From NCBI RefSeq assembly GCF_001653135.1, contig NZ_BDDS01000013.1:1-64000 (forward strand): a DNA stretch of 64,000 nt, written 5' to 3'. The translations under genes were made by a program, and so were the position numbers. The notes under the pieces were generated by a model. The model saw only the letters and a list, made by a program, of their open reading frames with translations, was not told the origin of the DNA and did not search any database. Each line of letters opens with the position of its first letter. Position 1 is the stretch's first letter. This document shows positions 17,725-27,586 of the stretch, one piece after another. This DNA is from Pseudoalteromonas neustonica (GTDB taxonomy: Bacteria; Pseudomonadota; Gammaproteobacteria; Enterobacterales; Alteromonadaceae).

Positions 17725-18378
17725 CTACTTAATAAAACCCGCTTGGGCAAGTAAATTCATCGAAATATCTGAACCGGCAGGTTGTTCTGCCCCTTTGATC
17801 AAGCGCTCTAAATAACGAGCAATTTGGTCAACTTCTAAATTCACTTGGGTGCCAATTTTAAAATCAGCAATGGTTGTTTGTTCACTCGTATGCGGCACGA
17901 TAGTCAGTTTAAATTTGTTATCTTCTATCGCATTAACCGTTAGGCTAATACCATCAATACATACCGAGCCTTTATACGGGATATACTTCATCAGTTGCGC
18001 ATCGGTGCTTAACCAATATTCAACAGCGCGCGCATTGGGCGTAATAGCTGTAATAGTCGCAATACCATCAACGTGCCCAGAGACTAAGTGCCCCCCTAAA
18101 CGAGATACAGGTTGCATGGCTTTTTCAAGGTTAACCGTTTGCCCTTGTTTATAATGAGCAAACCCGGTTAAGCTTATCGTTTCGTTTGACAAGTCAGCAC
18201 TAAAACCATCACTGTGCTTTGCTACAACCGTTAAACATACGCCGTTGGTTGCAATACTGTCACCTAAATTCACATCGGCCATATCAAGGTTGCTACTTTG
18301 AATGCGAATGGCTAAATCACCTTGTTTTTGTTCTAATTTACTAATTGTGCCTGTTGCTTCTATTATACCAGTAAACAT
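17725..18378 (-). CDS. ribE: Riboflavin synthase, alpha chain
   Basis: This 217-residue enzyme dismutates two lumazine molecules into riboflavin and the pyrimidine precursor. It starts at the family signature MFTGIIEATGTI. It contains two similar lumazine-binding halves (GDSIATNGVCLTV and GSVCIDGISLTVN). The ATG at 18378 was preferred to a TTG 15 bases upstream because all family members begin MFTGI. GAAGAG lies upstream as a ribosome site. It follows ribD by 22 bases. Confidence 0.95.
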   Translation of the reverse strand: MFTGIIEATGTISKLEQKQGDLAIRIQSSNLDMADVNLGDSIATNGVCLTVVAKHSDGFSADLSNETISLTGFAHYKQGQTVNLEKAMQPVSRLGGHLVSGHVDGIATITAITPNARAVEYWLSTDAQLMKYIPYKGSVCIDGISLTVNAIEDNKFKLTIVPHTSEQTTIADFKIGTQVNLEVDQIARYLERLIKGAEQPAGSDISMNLLAQAGFIK

Positions 18379-18400
18379 AAGGTTGCTCTTCAATAGTAGG

Positions 18401-19537
18401 TTAAGGCGCTGTATTTAAACACCGCGCAGCTGTGATACGAATATCATCACCAATTAGTGCACATTCGCTAATTGTTAAGTTGTCCACATCTTGCATATTT
18501 GTCTGTTCTGCAAAATTTAATAAACTTTTGGCATCGTTACCTAACAATTTAGGTGCGAAATAAATAATGTATTCATCAATAAGCCCCTGCTCTGTCATTT
18601 TTCCCGCAAGGGTTGCACCGGCCTCTAACCAAATATGATTAAATTGGCGTTGTGCTAAAAGCTTGAGAGCGGCCAGTAAATCAACCTTATTATTTTGTTT
18701 TGGCACTACAATATGGCTTACGTAATGAGGCCATTGCTTTGATTTATCAAGCTCAGTGGTAAGAATAATTATCTCACTTTCTATACTAAACAAAGCCAGT
18801 TCAGGAGTTAAACGATTTTGTGAATCAATAATAATTCTTACTGGCTGACGCAAAGGTAACTCTGTGGGTAATGATTCTGGCAATTCATCAATACGAACAT
18901 TAAGCTTGGCGTCATCAACTAAAACGGTATCCGCCCCCGTTAAAATAGCGCAGCTTTGTGCACGATAAAGTTGCACATCTTGACGAGCTTTAGAGCCCGT
19001 AATCCATTTACTTTGACCATTTTTAAGGGCCGTTTTACCATCAAGACTTGCCGCCATTTTACAGGTAATAAATGGCATGCCTTGTTCCATACGCTTTAAA
19101 AAGCCACGGTTTAATAGTTTAGCTTGTTGCTCTAATAGCCCTGATGCAACCTCAATTCCTGCATCAGCTAAAATTGCGAGACCTTTACCTGCCACTTGTG
19201 GATTTGGATCAACCATCGCGGCAATCACTTTTATCACGCCCGCGGCTTTTAGGCCTTCGGCACACGGAGGTGTGCGACCAAAATGACTACAAGGCTCAAG
19301 TGTGACATACGCAGTGGCACCTTTGGCTTGGCTACCTGCCATTGCTAACGCATTGACTTCAGCATGACCTTGCCCAGCTAATTGATGAAAGCCTTCACCA
19401 ATAATCTGACCACCTTTAACTAGCACACAGCCAACATTAGGATTTGGTGTTGTTGTAAAGCGTCCTTGCTTGGCAAGTTCAATAGCCCGTGCCATAAATT
19501 GATGATCTTGCTCTGTGAATAATACGTTTTGACTCAT
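18401..19537 (-). CDS. ribD: Riboflavin biosynthesis deaminase/reductase RibD
   Basis: This 378-residue bifunctional enzyme deaminates and then reduces the pyrimidine intermediate from GTP. The N-terminal cytidine-deaminase-like domain has the zinc motifs HAEVNAL and TLEPCSHFGRTPPCAEGL. The C-terminal reductase domain begins near residue 150 (MPFITCKMAASLDGKTAL) and includes SKWITGSKARQDVQLYRAQ. A GGGGAG ribosome site overlaps the nrdR stop codon, so the two are translationally linked. Confidence 0.95.
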   Translation of the reverse strand: MSQNVLFTEQDHQFMARAIELAKQGRFTTTPNPNVGCVLVKGGQIIGEGFHQLAGQGHAEVNALAMAGSQAKGATAYVTLEPCSHFGRTPPCAEGLKAAGVIKVIAAMVDPNPQVAGKGLAILADAGIEVASGLLEQQAKLLNRGFLKRMEQGMPFITCKMAASLDGKTALKNGQSKWITGSKARQDVQLYRAQSCAILTGADTVLVDDAKLNVRIDELPESLPTELPLRQPVRIIIDSQNRLTPELALFSIESEIIILTTELDKSKQWPHYVSHIVVPKQNNKVDLLAALKLLAQRQFNHIWLEAGATLAGKMTEQGLIDEYIIYFAPKLLGNDAKSLLNFAEQTNMQDVDNLTISECALIGDDIRITAARCLNTAP

Positions 19538-19538
19538 T

Positions 19539-19988
19539 TTACTCCCCTAAGCGGGCGATTTCTTCACCAAATTCACGGATATCTTCAAACGAACGATACA
19601 CAGAAGCAAAACGTACATAGGCGACTTTATCGAGTTTTTTAAGCGCTTCCATAATACACTCACCAATTAAGTGGCTGGATATCTCACGCTCACCCGTTGC
19701 TCGTAGTTGAGATTTGATAATATTGACAACTTCGTCAACCTGCTCAGTACTAACGGGACGTTTTTCTAATGCGCGGTGTAGACCATTGAGAAGTTTATCT
19801 TCGTTGAAAGGTTCGCGACTGCCATCTTGTTTAATTACCCGAGGCATCACAAGTTCAGCACCTTCAAAGGTGGTAAAGCGTTCATGACACTCATTGCATT
19901 CACGGCGTCGTCTAACTTGGTGGCCACCACCAACTAAACGCGAGTCAATTACTTTGGTATCTTTTGCGGTGCAAAATGGGCAATGCAT
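19539..19988 (-). CDS. nrdR: Transcriptional repressor NrdR
   Basis: This 149-residue regulator represses ribonucleotide reductase genes when dATP is high. A zinc ribbon (CPFC...C..C at residues 3-34) binds DNA. An ATP-cone domain ([29 protein letters not shown]) senses nucleotides. It heads the rib gene series in the same order as in E. coli. No pair of NrdR boxes was looked for outside the operon. Confidence 0.96.
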   Translation of the reverse strand: MHCPFCTAKDTKVIDSRLVGGGHQVRRRRECNECHERFTTFEGAELVMPRVIKQDGSREPFNEDKLLNGLHRALEKRPVSTEQVDEVVNIIKSQLRATGEREISSHLIGECIMEALKKLDKVAYVRFASVYRSFEDIREFGEEIARLGE

Positions 19989-20011
19989 AGGTATCAGCTT
20001 CCATTAAAAAC

Positions 20012-20038
20012 AAAAAAGGCCGCTTTAAGGCGGCCTTT
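20012..20038 (-). terminator. Intrinsic terminator of glyA
   Basis: A 9-bp stem (20015-20023 with 20030-20038) has a 6-base loop and six T in the minus direction (20012-20017). It lies 53 bases past the glyA stop and upstream of nrdR, so nrdR must have its own promoter or rely on readthrough. Confidence 0.92.
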
Positions 20039-20090
20039 ATAATAGCAAAAAACGTCGCTATTGTGATCTAAATTACAGTGAGCTTAATAA

Positions 20091-21347
20091 TTAAGCGTAA
20101 ACAGGTAATTTTTTACAGATTGCTTTAACTTTTTCTTTAACTTGTGCTTGTACAGACTCATCAGTGATGTTGTCTAGCACGTCACAGATCCAGCCCGCTA
20201 GCTCTTTAGATTCAGCTTCTTTAAAGCCACGACGTGTGATTGCAGGTGAACCAATACGCAGACCAGAGGTAACAAATGGTGAACGTGGATCGTTTGGTAC
20301 TGAGTTTTTGTTCACTGTAATATTCGCATTACCTAGAGCTGCATCTGCATCTTTACCAGTGATGTCTTTATTGATTAAATCAAGTAAGAACAAGTGATTT
20401 TCTGTTTTATCAGACACGATTTTGTAGCCGCGCTCTTGCATTACTGCAACCATTGCTTGGGCATTTTTAACAACTTGAGTTTGGTATACTTTAAACTCTG
20501 GTTGTAGTGCTTCTTTAAATGCCACTGCTTTTGCAGCAATAACATGACATAAAGGACCACCTTGGCCACCTGGGAAAACAGCGCTATTAAGCTTTTTATA
20601 AATAGCTTCGTCGCCACAGGCTGAAATAATCAAACCGCCACGTGGACCTGCTAATGTTTTATGCGTAGTAGTAGTTACAACGTGTGCATGTGGTACTGGG
20701 CTTGGGTAAACGCCTGCAGCAATAAGACCAGCAACGTGAGCCATATCTACGAACAAGTAAGCGCCTACTTTATCAGCGATTTCACGGAATTTAGCCCAAT
20801 CAACAATACCTGAGTATGCTGAGAAACCACCGATGATCATTTTTGGTTTATGCTCAAGTGCTAGCGCTTCAACTTGTGCGTAATCAATTTCGCCCGTTGC
20901 TTCGTCAAGTCCGTATTGGATTGCATTATAAAGCTTACCAGAGAAGCTCACATGTGAACCATGCGTTAAGTGACCACCATGAGCTAAGCTCATACCAAGT
21001 ACCGTATCGCCAGCATCTAATAGCGCTAAAAATACAGCGGCATTTGCTTGTGAGCCAGCATGAGGCTGAACGTTTGCGTATTCAGAACCAAACAATTCAT
21101 TTGCACGGTCAATCGCTAGTTGCTCAACCACGTCAACGTGCTCACAACCACCGTAATAACGCTTGCCCGGATAACCTTCAGCATATTTATTTGTTAACTG
21201 TGAACCCTGCGCTTCTAGTACGCGTGGGCTACAGTAGTTTTCAGATGCGATAAGCTCAATGTGTTCTTCTTGACGAGCAGTCTCTTTGTTGATTGCGTCA
21301 AATAACTCTGGATCAAAATCCGAAATATTCATGCTACGTTCTAACAT
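20091..21347 (-). CDS. glyA: Serine hydroxymethyltransferase
   Basis: This 418-residue PLP enzyme interconverts serine and glycine with tetrahydrofolate and supplies one-carbon units. It starts [19 protein letters not shown], as in E. coli. The PLP lysine lies in [16 protein letters not shown]. The C-terminus ends in PVYA. The ATG at 21347 has AGGAG eight bases upstream. A 21-codon upstream extension was rejected. A candidate -10 TACAAT (21390-21395) lies about 45 bases upstream of the start codon. Confidence 0.97.
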   Translation of the reverse strand: MLERSMNISDFDPELFDAINKETARQEEHIELIASENYCSPRVLEAQGSQLTNKYAEGYPGKRYYGGCEHVDVVEQLAIDRANELFGSEYANVQPHAGSQANAAVFLALLDAGDTVLGMSLAHGGHLTHGSHVSFSGKLYNAIQYGLDEATGEIDYAQVEALALEHKPKMIIGGFSAYSGIVDWAKFREIADKVGAYLFVDMAHVAGLIAAGVYPSPVPHAHVVTTTTHKTLAGPRGGLIISACGDEAIYKKLNSAVFPGGQGGPLCHVIAAKAVAFKEALQPEFKVYQTQVVKNAQAMVAVMQERGYKIVSDKTENHLFLLDLINKDITGKDADAALGNANITVNKNSVPNDPRSPFVTSGLRIGSPAITRRGFKEAESKELAGWICDVLDNITDESVQAQVKEKVKAICKKLPVYA

Positions 21348-21599
21348 GGGGGCTCCTAGGGCAACGTGTATGGTGTTTTTAAAGGCAATATTGTACGCTG
21401 AAAACGTCAATTTGACTACGGTGTAAAGATGAACATATTTAAACAGGGATTGAATTTAATTCACAGTGTTTTTGTAATGATATTTTTTTATAGAAACATA
21501 AATAATACTAATAAATAAAACAACTAAATATTTGTATTTTTAATGTGTTAATTTATTGCATTTGTTTCTATTTACACTACTATTGTACGAAATGTAATC

Positions 21600-21986
21600 A
21601 TGGATGATCATAGGCTTATTATGTTAGCTAAACCTATTTACGAATTTATTCCCTACTGCTATTTTATTTTTGGTGGGTTTTGCATTCTTTTCTCGACTAC
21701 CCTATTGCCGACGGCTATCGGCATTGCTTTGTTCTTAAATGGCGCAAACATTTGGCGTCTGCGATCTAATGCGCGCCGTATAGATCATAAAGTAAACCGA
21801 AAAAAAGTAAGGAAACACTATTATTATTATGAATTTAAGCCCTTCATTCTGTTGCTTACTGGTCTAATTCTAGTTAGTCGGGTACCCAATCAACTCGTTA
21901 CACTTGCTGGCGCGATGATCTGTTTGATTGGCATTTTAATTTTATGTTTACGTATTTTAAATCGTCGTTCACGGTCTATGGTTTAA
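21600..21986 (+). CDS. Uncharacterised small membrane protein
   Basis: This protein of up to 128 residues is not one I recognise. It has two hydrophobic pairs, FIPYCYFIFGGFCILFSTTLLPTAIG... and FILLLTGLILVSRVP with LVTLAGAMICLIGILILCL. A basic cytoplasmic-looking segment (RSNARRIDHKVNRKKVRK) lies between them, giving about four membrane helices. The start is uncertain. The ATG at 21600 gives MDDHRLI and the ATG at 21621 gives MLAKPIYE, which has a weak TAGG ahead of it. The upstream 252 bases are very AT-rich. A bidirectional terminator follows. Confidence 0.65.
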   Translation: MDDHRLIMLAKPIYEFIPYCYFIFGGFCILFSTTLLPTAIGIALFLNGANIWRLRSNARRIDHKVNRKKVRKHYYYYEFKPFILLLTGLILVSRVPNQLVTLAGAMICLIGILILCLRILNRRSRSMV

Positions 21987-22005
21987 ATTTAAATATTTTT
22001 ACAAT

Positions 22006-22041
22006 AAAAAAGCGATATACGTAATGTATTATCGCTTTTTT
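22006..22041. terminator. Bidirectional intrinsic terminator, 21600 gene / thrC
   Basis: A 12-bp outer stem (AAAAAAGCGATA with TATCGCTTTTTT) lies between convergent genes ending at 21986 (+) and 22068 (-). It has A/T tracts on both arms. Confidence 0.92.
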
Positions 22042-22067
22042 GTTTTAACTTTATCTAATTATAAAAA

Positions 22068-23351
22068 TTAGCCTAATTTAGCTAATAAAATATCGCGAAG
22101 CACACTGTAGTCATCTGCAATATCTTCAGCCAAACATGGCTTAGCTAATGCATCCGCTAATGGTTTTGGCATATCGAGCTCTATATTTAAAATCTCTTCT
22201 ACGCTATCTTTAAACTTAGCTGGATGCGCTGTAGCTAAGAACACCCCTGCCGCTCCTTGTGCTAAATTAGCTTTAAGTCCCTGATAAGCTATTGCTGTGT
22301 GAGGCTCTGCAACATAGCCCGTTTGTTGAATTTTTTTCATCACTGTTTGTGTATTGCTTTCATCAACGCTGGTTGAATAAAAGTCATCATAACTAAACCA
22401 ATTATTATCTAACATGATTTGCACTCGTGGCCAGTTATTAGGTTTGCTCACGTCCATTGCGTTTGAAAGTGATTCTATCGTCGCATTAGGTGCCCAGTTT
22501 TTATCATGGATAAAGCGCGGTACAGTATCATTCTGATTCGTTGTTGCACTGAGTTTAGCGACAGGCAAACCAATAACAGCACCGATCATTGCCGCACACA
22601 CGTTACCAAAATTACCACTTGGCACAGAGATATGCGCGTTAGCACGTTTTTCTTTCGGTAATTGTGCAATTGCTTCAAAGTAGTAACAAACTTGTGCAAC
22701 TAAACGGCTGATATTAATTGAATTAGCCGAGTTTAAACCTAGTCGAGATTTAATTTCATCATCTAAAAATGCATTTTTTACCATCGCTTGGCAATCATCA
22801 AAACTACCATCAACTGCATAACAATGAATGTTATTCCCCAATGTAGTGAACAGTTTTTGCTGCGCTAGAGAAATTTTCCCTTTTGGATAAAGGATCACCA
22901 CATCAATATTTGGTTTATTATAAAACGCATGAGCAACAGCTGCACCTGTGTCACCAGAGGTTGCTGTTAGTATTGTAGTTTTTTCACCTTGGCTAAATTG
23001 TGCTAAGCACTCAGCCATAAAGCGGCCACCAAAGTCTTTAAAGGCAAGTGTTGGACCGTGGAACAATTCCAAACAATAAATATTTTCTTCTACTTCAACC
23101 AGTTTTACCGGAAAGTTAAACGCATTTTGCACCATTTGCGCAACAGTATCTGCGGGCAACTCATCGCCAATTAAATGCGATAAAATTTTACTACTACGAC
23201 TAACAAAGTCCATATCAAGTAAAGCATCAATGTCCGCCAGTGGCGCTAGGGATTCAGGAAAGAATACGCCTTGGTTTCGGCCTAAACCTGTTTTAACTGC
23301 ATCAACAAACGACACTTTTTGTGAATCATCTTTTAAATTATGTAATTGCAT
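22068..23351 (-). CDS. thrC: Threonine synthase
   Basis: This 427-residue PLP enzyme converts O-phosphohomoserine to threonine. The PLP lysine is in HGPTLAFKDFGGRFMA. Phosphate-binding TATSGDTGAAVAHAF and SVPSGNFGNVCA are intact. The length matches E. coli ThrC (428). It is the last gene of the thrABC operon, 18 bases after thrB, and lies ahead of the bidirectional terminator. Confidence 0.97.
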   Translation of the reverse strand: MQLHNLKDDSQKVSFVDAVKTGLGRNQGVFFPESLAPLADIDALLDMDFVSRSSKILSHLIGDELPADTVAQMVQNAFNFPVKLVEVEENIYCLELFHGPTLAFKDFGGRFMAECLAQFSQGEKTTILTATSGDTGAAVAHAFYNKPNIDVVILYPKGKISLAQQKLFTTLGNNIHCYAVDGSFDDCQAMVKNAFLDDEIKSRLGLNSANSINISRLVAQVCYYFEAIAQLPKEKRANAHISVPSGNFGNVCAAMIGAVIGLPVAKLSATTNQNDTVPRFIHDKNWAPNATIESLSNAMDVSKPNNWPRVQIMLDNNWFSYDDFYSTSVDESNTQTVMKKIQQTGYVAEPHTAIAYQGLKANLAQGAAGVFLATAHPAKFKDSVEEILNIELDMPKPLADALAKPCLAEDIADDYSVLRDILLAKLG

Positions 23352-23369
23352 TATTTATTCCTTAAATTC

Positions 23370-24296
23370 TTATAACTGACGCGTGCCGGCGTTATCAAGC
23401 TTACAAATGTGGCAAAAGCCTTGTTCATTGATATAGTTTTGTTCAAGCCACTGTGCGCATTGCTGTGCAGCTTCAAGCGTTTTACACACGGTAAATAAAG
23501 TAGGGCCTGCACCAGAAATACTGACTATTTCAGCACCTAGCTCCGGCAGTGCCGCTTTCGCTTCACTAAACCCAGTAATAAGCGGTGCGCGATATGGTTC
23601 TGCTATTTCATCACTCATAATTGATAACGCGTTATCAAAACGACCAGTTAACAACAATGTACTAAACGCTGATAAGCGCTGTGCAAATTCAACACTGGCA
23701 TGCATGCTTAGCTGCCTTGGTAGTACTGAACGCGCTTTTGCGGTATTAAGCGAAAAACCAGGAAAAGCGGCTACGTAGTACCAGTTTTTATCTACCGGTA
23801 AGCTAATCGACTTATCTGGGATCAAATCACCCGTCAACTGTAAACCACCTAAGTAACAAGGTGTGATGTTATCGTAATGACGACCACCACTTACAATAGC
23901 TTCAAAATCAGCCATTAATTCAATCAGCTCTACTTGGCTAAGCGCAGTGCCTGCAAATTGATCAAGTGCCGCAAAGGTCGCTACAACTGAGCACGCACTA
24001 GAACCGAGCCCTGAACCAATCGGTAAATTCTTTTTAAGCTCTAATTTTACGCATGGCATACTTGGCGCAACATGTGTACGAAAATGCACTAAACACTGAT
24101 ACGCTAAGTTTTCATTAGCGTCACTTGGCAATTTATGTGCATACTCGCCCGAGCAAATAAACTCATCTCTTGTTGCAGGACTTACTGCAACAATGTCGCC
24201 TAATAATGTGCCATCAATAGGCGCAAGTGCAGCGCCTAATGAATCAAAACCAACGGCAAAATTCCCAATAGACGCTGGAGCATATACTTCAATCAT
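23370..24296 (-). CDS. thrB: Homoserine kinase
   Basis: This 308-residue GHMP kinase phosphorylates homoserine for threonine synthase. It begins MIEVYAPASIGNFAVGFDSLGAAL. The ATP-binding motif PIGSGLGSSACSVVA is near residue 90. A C-terminal ISGAGPTLF loop is conserved. It sits between thrA (9-base gap) and thrC. Confidence 0.97.
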   Translation of the reverse strand: MIEVYAPASIGNFAVGFDSLGAALAPIDGTLLGDIVAVSPATRDEFICSGEYAHKLPSDANENLAYQCLVHFRTHVAPSMPCVKLELKKNLPIGSGLGSSACSVVATFAALDQFAGTALSQVELIELMADFEAIVSGGRHYDNITPCYLGGLQLTGDLIPDKSISLPVDKNWYYVAAFPGFSLNTAKARSVLPRQLSMHASVEFAQRLSAFSTLLLTGRFDNALSIMSDEIAEPYRAPLITGFSEAKAALPELGAEIVSISGAGPTLFTVCKTLEAAQQCAQWLEQNYINEQGFCHICKLDNAGTRQL

Positions 24297-24305
24297 TGTC
24301 CCCTC

Positions 24306-26723
24306 CTAGCGCGATAACGTTTTTAAGATATCAGCAAATACACCCGCAGCAGTCACTGCAGATCCTGCACCATAACCACGAATTACAAATGGACGTGGTT
24401 GGTAATATTCACTCAAGATTGCTAAGGCATTTTCACCATCACGAATAACTGCCAATGCATGTTTTGTATCAACCGCTTCAATACCGACTTTGCAGTGACC
24501 CGAATTGATTGTGCCCACATAACGCAATACTTTACCTTCACTGGCTGCACTTTGAATGCGATCACTAAATGCGGCATCTAAACTCGGTAGTTTAGCCATA
24601 AACTCTGCAACATCATCACCTTGTGCAAAACCAACAGGCAGGACCGATTCAACTTCAATATCACTAAGCTCTAACTTCATGCCAGCCTCACGGGCAATGA
24701 TCAGTAATTTACGCGCAACATCTGTTCCCGATAAATCATCTCTAGGGTCTGGCTCAGTAAAACCACTCTCTTTTGCTTTAATGGTTGCTTCAGATAACGA
24801 TAAACCATCTTGCAAGGCACCGAATATATAAGACAATGAACCAGATAAAATACCACTGAACTCAAGCAACTCATCGCCTGCACCAAACAGCGATTGTAAG
24901 TTATCTATAACCGGAAGCCCTGCTCCTACATTTGTTTCGTATAAAAACTTACGGTTATTCTTTTGGGTTGCTGCAATCAGGTCTTGGTAATAAGCATATG
25001 AACTCGTTGTCGCTTTTTTATTTGCAGCCACAACGTGAAAACCCGCATTTAAAAAGTCAACGTATTGCGCAGCCAATGCATCTGATGAGGTGCAATCAAC
25101 TAATACTGGGTTGATTAAATGGTTTTGCCTAACAAATTGCTCAACCAGTTTTAAATCAAAAACTTGTTCAGATGCGGCTAATTTTTGTTGCCAATCATCA
25201 AAAGCAATACCTTCGGCATCTAGGTGTAATTGACGAGAGTTAGCAACACCGTATAGATTTAACTTAATATTGCGCTTTTCCAGCCACGTTTGCTGGCGCT
25301 CTAATTGCTTTATAAGTTCTTGACCAACTAAGCCGCAGCCTAATAAAAACACGTCAATTGATGGGATATGAGTAAAGAAATTTTCGTGACACACTTTTAC
25401 AGCATCATTACACAGTTCACCGTCGATCACCGCGGAAATAGCACTTTCAGTTGAATCTTGTGCAATAGCAACAATATTCACTTGCGCTTGAGCAAGCGAT
25501 GCAAAAAACTTAGCGGCCAAGCCTTTATGAGCACGCATGTTATCACCCACTAACGTAACAATGGCTAAGTTACGTTGTACTTGCACAGGCTCAATAAGCC
25601 CTGCTTGTGATTCAAGCTCAAACGCTGTTTGCAGTGCATCAAGCGCTAATGGTAAGTCCGATTCATGGACACAAAAGCTAATACTAAATTCACATGACGA
25701 CTGAGTAATAAGTACAATCGATACATTATCATGAGCAAGGGCATTAAATACTTTTGATGCCATGCCTACCTTACCTTTCATGCCTGGGCCTGAAACTGTT
25801 AGCATCGCAAGGTTTTGTAAACTGGATAACGCTTTAACTGGCTCCGATGATACATTATCGTTACTGATCAATGAGCCTTGCGCCTCTGGGTTATGAGTAT
25901 TTTTAATTTCACATGGCACGCCCGCTTTAGCACACGGTAAAATTGTTTTAGGGTGAAGAACTTTGGCACCAAAGTAAGAAAGCTCCATCGCTTCTTTATA
26001 TGATAAAAAATCAACCTTAGTGGCTTTTTTGATATAACGAGGATCTGCACTGTATACGCCGTCCACGTCAGTCCAGATTTGGCAAACTTCTGCTTCTAAA
26101 CACGCTGCTGCAATTGCGGCTGAATAATCAGAACCATTGCGCCCGAGTGTAGTTAACTGACCTTGTTCATTGCTAGCTGTAAAACCCGGCATAATATAAA
26201 TAGTTGCAGGGCTCACTTTTAAAGCCGCTTGGAAGCGAATTTTGCTCGCTACTAAATCAGCTTCCGCATCAATGTGGCCATTGGTTGATGCGATGCAATC
26301 AGTTGCTTCAAGGTAACGAGCGTTGTGCGAGCTTAGCAAACACTGCATCAGTGCCACACTCACGCGCTCACCAAAACTAATAATATAAGCACGAACCTGA
26401 TCAGGACAGCATTGGATTAATTTGACACCAGCAAGTTTATTTTTCAGCTCATCTAAATCAGGCCAATTTTGTACTTGCCCACATTCAGCTTCAACAGCTA
26501 CTTTTAAGCTGTCACAACGAGACGCGAGTGCATCCCACTGTTCGCTATAATCAAATCCCTGTTCAGCGCTACTTGCAAGTGCGACTAACGAATCAGTCAT
26601 TCCACCTGGCGCTGAAAGTACCAATAACATTTCATCTTTTAACTGTGCTTTAACTAACTGAGCTACCTGCTGTAAACATGCCAAGTCGGCAAGTGATGAC
26701 CCGCCAAATTTTAATACTCGCAT
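24306..26723 (-). CDS. thrA: Bifunctional aspartokinase I / homoserine dehydrogenase I
   Basis: This 805-residue fusion catalyses the first and third steps from aspartate to threonine. The aspartokinase part starts [14 protein letters not shown] and holds [11 protein letters not shown] and [13 protein letters not shown]. Two ACT regulatory domains follow (about residues 300-450). Homoserine dehydrogenase has [32 protein letters not shown] [11 protein letters not shown], and [17 protein letters not shown]. The ATG at 26723 matches E. coli ThrA. An in-frame ATG at 26738 is possible. GAGG lies 12 bases upstream of the 26723 start. Expression is attenuated by the thrL leader just upstream. Confidence 0.96.
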   Translation of the reverse strand: MRVLKFGGSSLADLACLQQVAQLVKAQLKDEMLLVLSAPGGMTDSLVALASSAEQGFDYSEQWDALASRCDSLKVAVEAECGQVQNWPDLDELKNKLAGVKLIQCCPDQVRAYIISFGERVSVALMQCLLSSHNARYLEATDCIASTNGHIDAEADLVASKIRFQAALKVSPATIYIMPGFTASNEQGQLTTLGRNGSDYSAAIAAACLEAEVCQIWTDVDGVYSADPRYIKKATKVDFLSYKEAMELSYFGAKVLHPKTILPCAKAGVPCEIKNTHNPEAQGSLISNDNVSSEPVKALSSLQNLAMLTVSGPGMKGKVGMASKVFNALAHDNVSIVLITQSSCEFSISFCVHESDLPLALDALQTAFELESQAGLIEPVQVQRNLAIVTLVGDNMRAHKGLAAKFFASLAQAQVNIVAIAQDSTESAISAVIDGELCNDAVKVCHENFFTHIPSIDVFLLGCGLVGQELIKQLERQQTWLEKRNIKLNLYGVANSRQLHLDAEGIAFDDWQQKLAASEQVFDLKLVEQFVRQNHLINPVLVDCTSSDALAAQYVDFLNAGFHVVAANKKATTSSYAYYQDLIAATQKNNRKFLYETNVGAGLPVIDNLQSLFGAGDELLEFSGILSGSLSYIFGALQDGLSLSEATIKAKESGFTEPDPRDDLSGTDVARKLLIIAREAGMKLELSDIEVESVLPVGFAQGDDVAEFMAKLPSLDAAFSDRIQSAASEGKVLRYVGTINSGHCKVGIEAVDTKHALAVIRDGENALAILSEYYQPRPFVIRGYGAGSAVTAAGVFADILKTLSR

Positions 26724-26749
26724 TTTTATGTTCCTCATCCCATAAAACG

Positions 26750-26785
26750 AAAAAAGGCCTGTGTTCGTTGTGAACACAGGCCTTT
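26750..26785 (-). terminator. thr operon attenuator (intrinsic terminator)
   Basis: A perfect 14-bp stem (26753-26766 with 26772-26785) has a 5-base loop and a run of six T in the minus direction (26750-26755). It lies between thrL and thrA. When Thr- and Ile-charged tRNAs are plentiful, the ribosome finishes thrL and this hairpin forms. Stalling should allow an alternative upstream structure. Confidence 0.92.
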
Positions 26786-26810
26786 AAATTTGTTGCACCG
26801 ACCTATGCCA

Positions 26811-26870
26811 CTATCCAGTAAGAATGGTGGTTGTAATAATAATGGTCAGTACGTTTGTATTTATTTTCAT
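26811..26870 (-). CDS. thrL: thr operon leader peptide
   Basis: The peptide is MKINTNVLTIIITTTILTG (19 residues). It has six threonines and five isoleucines, with the ITTTI run characteristic of threonine attenuators (E. coli ThrL has ITTTITITT). AAGG lies a few bases ahead of the ATG. The stop is 25 bases before the terminator stem. It is too short for ORF prediction but is unmistakable by composition and context. A TTGACA at 26902-26907 is too close to be the promoter unless the mRNA is leaderless. Confidence 0.93.
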   Translation of the reverse strand: MKINTNVLTIIITTTILTG

Positions 26871-26951
26871 AGCCTTTAGACTGCCTTAAACAAGGCTATT
26901 CTGTCAACCCCACATTAAAAGATAAATTATGCTATTTGGTTATAAAGAGCT

Positions 26952-27317
26952 CTAATGAATGCCAAATTTATGCAATATTTCATTAAGCCTTACTTTATCT
27001 ATTGGCTTATTTATAAAATCGATAGCCCCTAAATTAGCGACTCGCTGTTTCATTTCAGCCTGAATATCCGCAGATATAACGAGAACAAAACATTCAATAC
27101 TGCTTTGTTTAATGCATTCAAGCACCTGAACACCGTCAACTTCTGGCATAGTTAAATCAAGACACAATAAATCAAAGCTATGAATTTGCATTAATTCCAA
27201 TGCCTCTCGGCCATTTTTTGCCTGCATAATATTTGCGCTTAGGCATTCATTTATACATCGCACGACTTGTTTACGTGCTACTGTTGAATCATCACATACT
27301 AATACAGAGAAATTCAT
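26952..27317 (-). CDS. Single-domain response regulator (CheY-like REC)
   Basis: This 121-residue protein consists of one receiver domain without an output domain. The acidic pair is DD at residues 9-10, the phospho-acceptor Asp lies in LLCLDLTMPEVDG, the conserved Ser/Thr in VLVISAD, and the Lys in NKPI. It likely passes a phosphate signal by protein contact. It is divergent from the histidine kinase at 27587, across 269 bases of AT-rich DNA, so the two are a plausible pair. This pairing is inferred from position only. Confidence 0.88.
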   Translation of the reverse strand: MNFSVLVCDDSTVARKQVVRCINECLSANIMQAKNGREALELMQIHSFDLLCLDLTMPEVDGVQVLECIKQSSIECFVLVISADIQAEMKQRVANLGAIDFINKPIDKVRLNEILHKFGIH

Positions 27318-27586
27318 ACTATTAACTACTAGCTCACATGGTTATAAATGACGGGTGGGTTCTCAGTAACTAAGAAACATTACTCTAACAGCAATATAGT
27401 GATTTTATAACACAATCATTCCTGTGAAATAAACATAAGTTTTTGCTAAAAAAAGAAAAATGAATAAATTTGTTGAGGAAAAGTAGATTATTTTATTTAT
27501 TTTTAGGCGTTTATTAGCTAACTTTACAGATGAATGTACTCGCTGCTTGGGTATTAAATGATGAATAAAGGAGCTATGGGAAATCC

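Noticed and set aside
21348..21599. Possible small gene or RNA in the glyA upstream gap
   Set aside because: The region is AT-rich with no ribosome-site-supported frame and no clear hairpin. It is best explained as promoter DNA.
26902..26907. TTGACA as thr operon -35
   Set aside because: No acceptable -10 is spaced from it. The predicted start would fall on the thrL ATG, leaving no leader.
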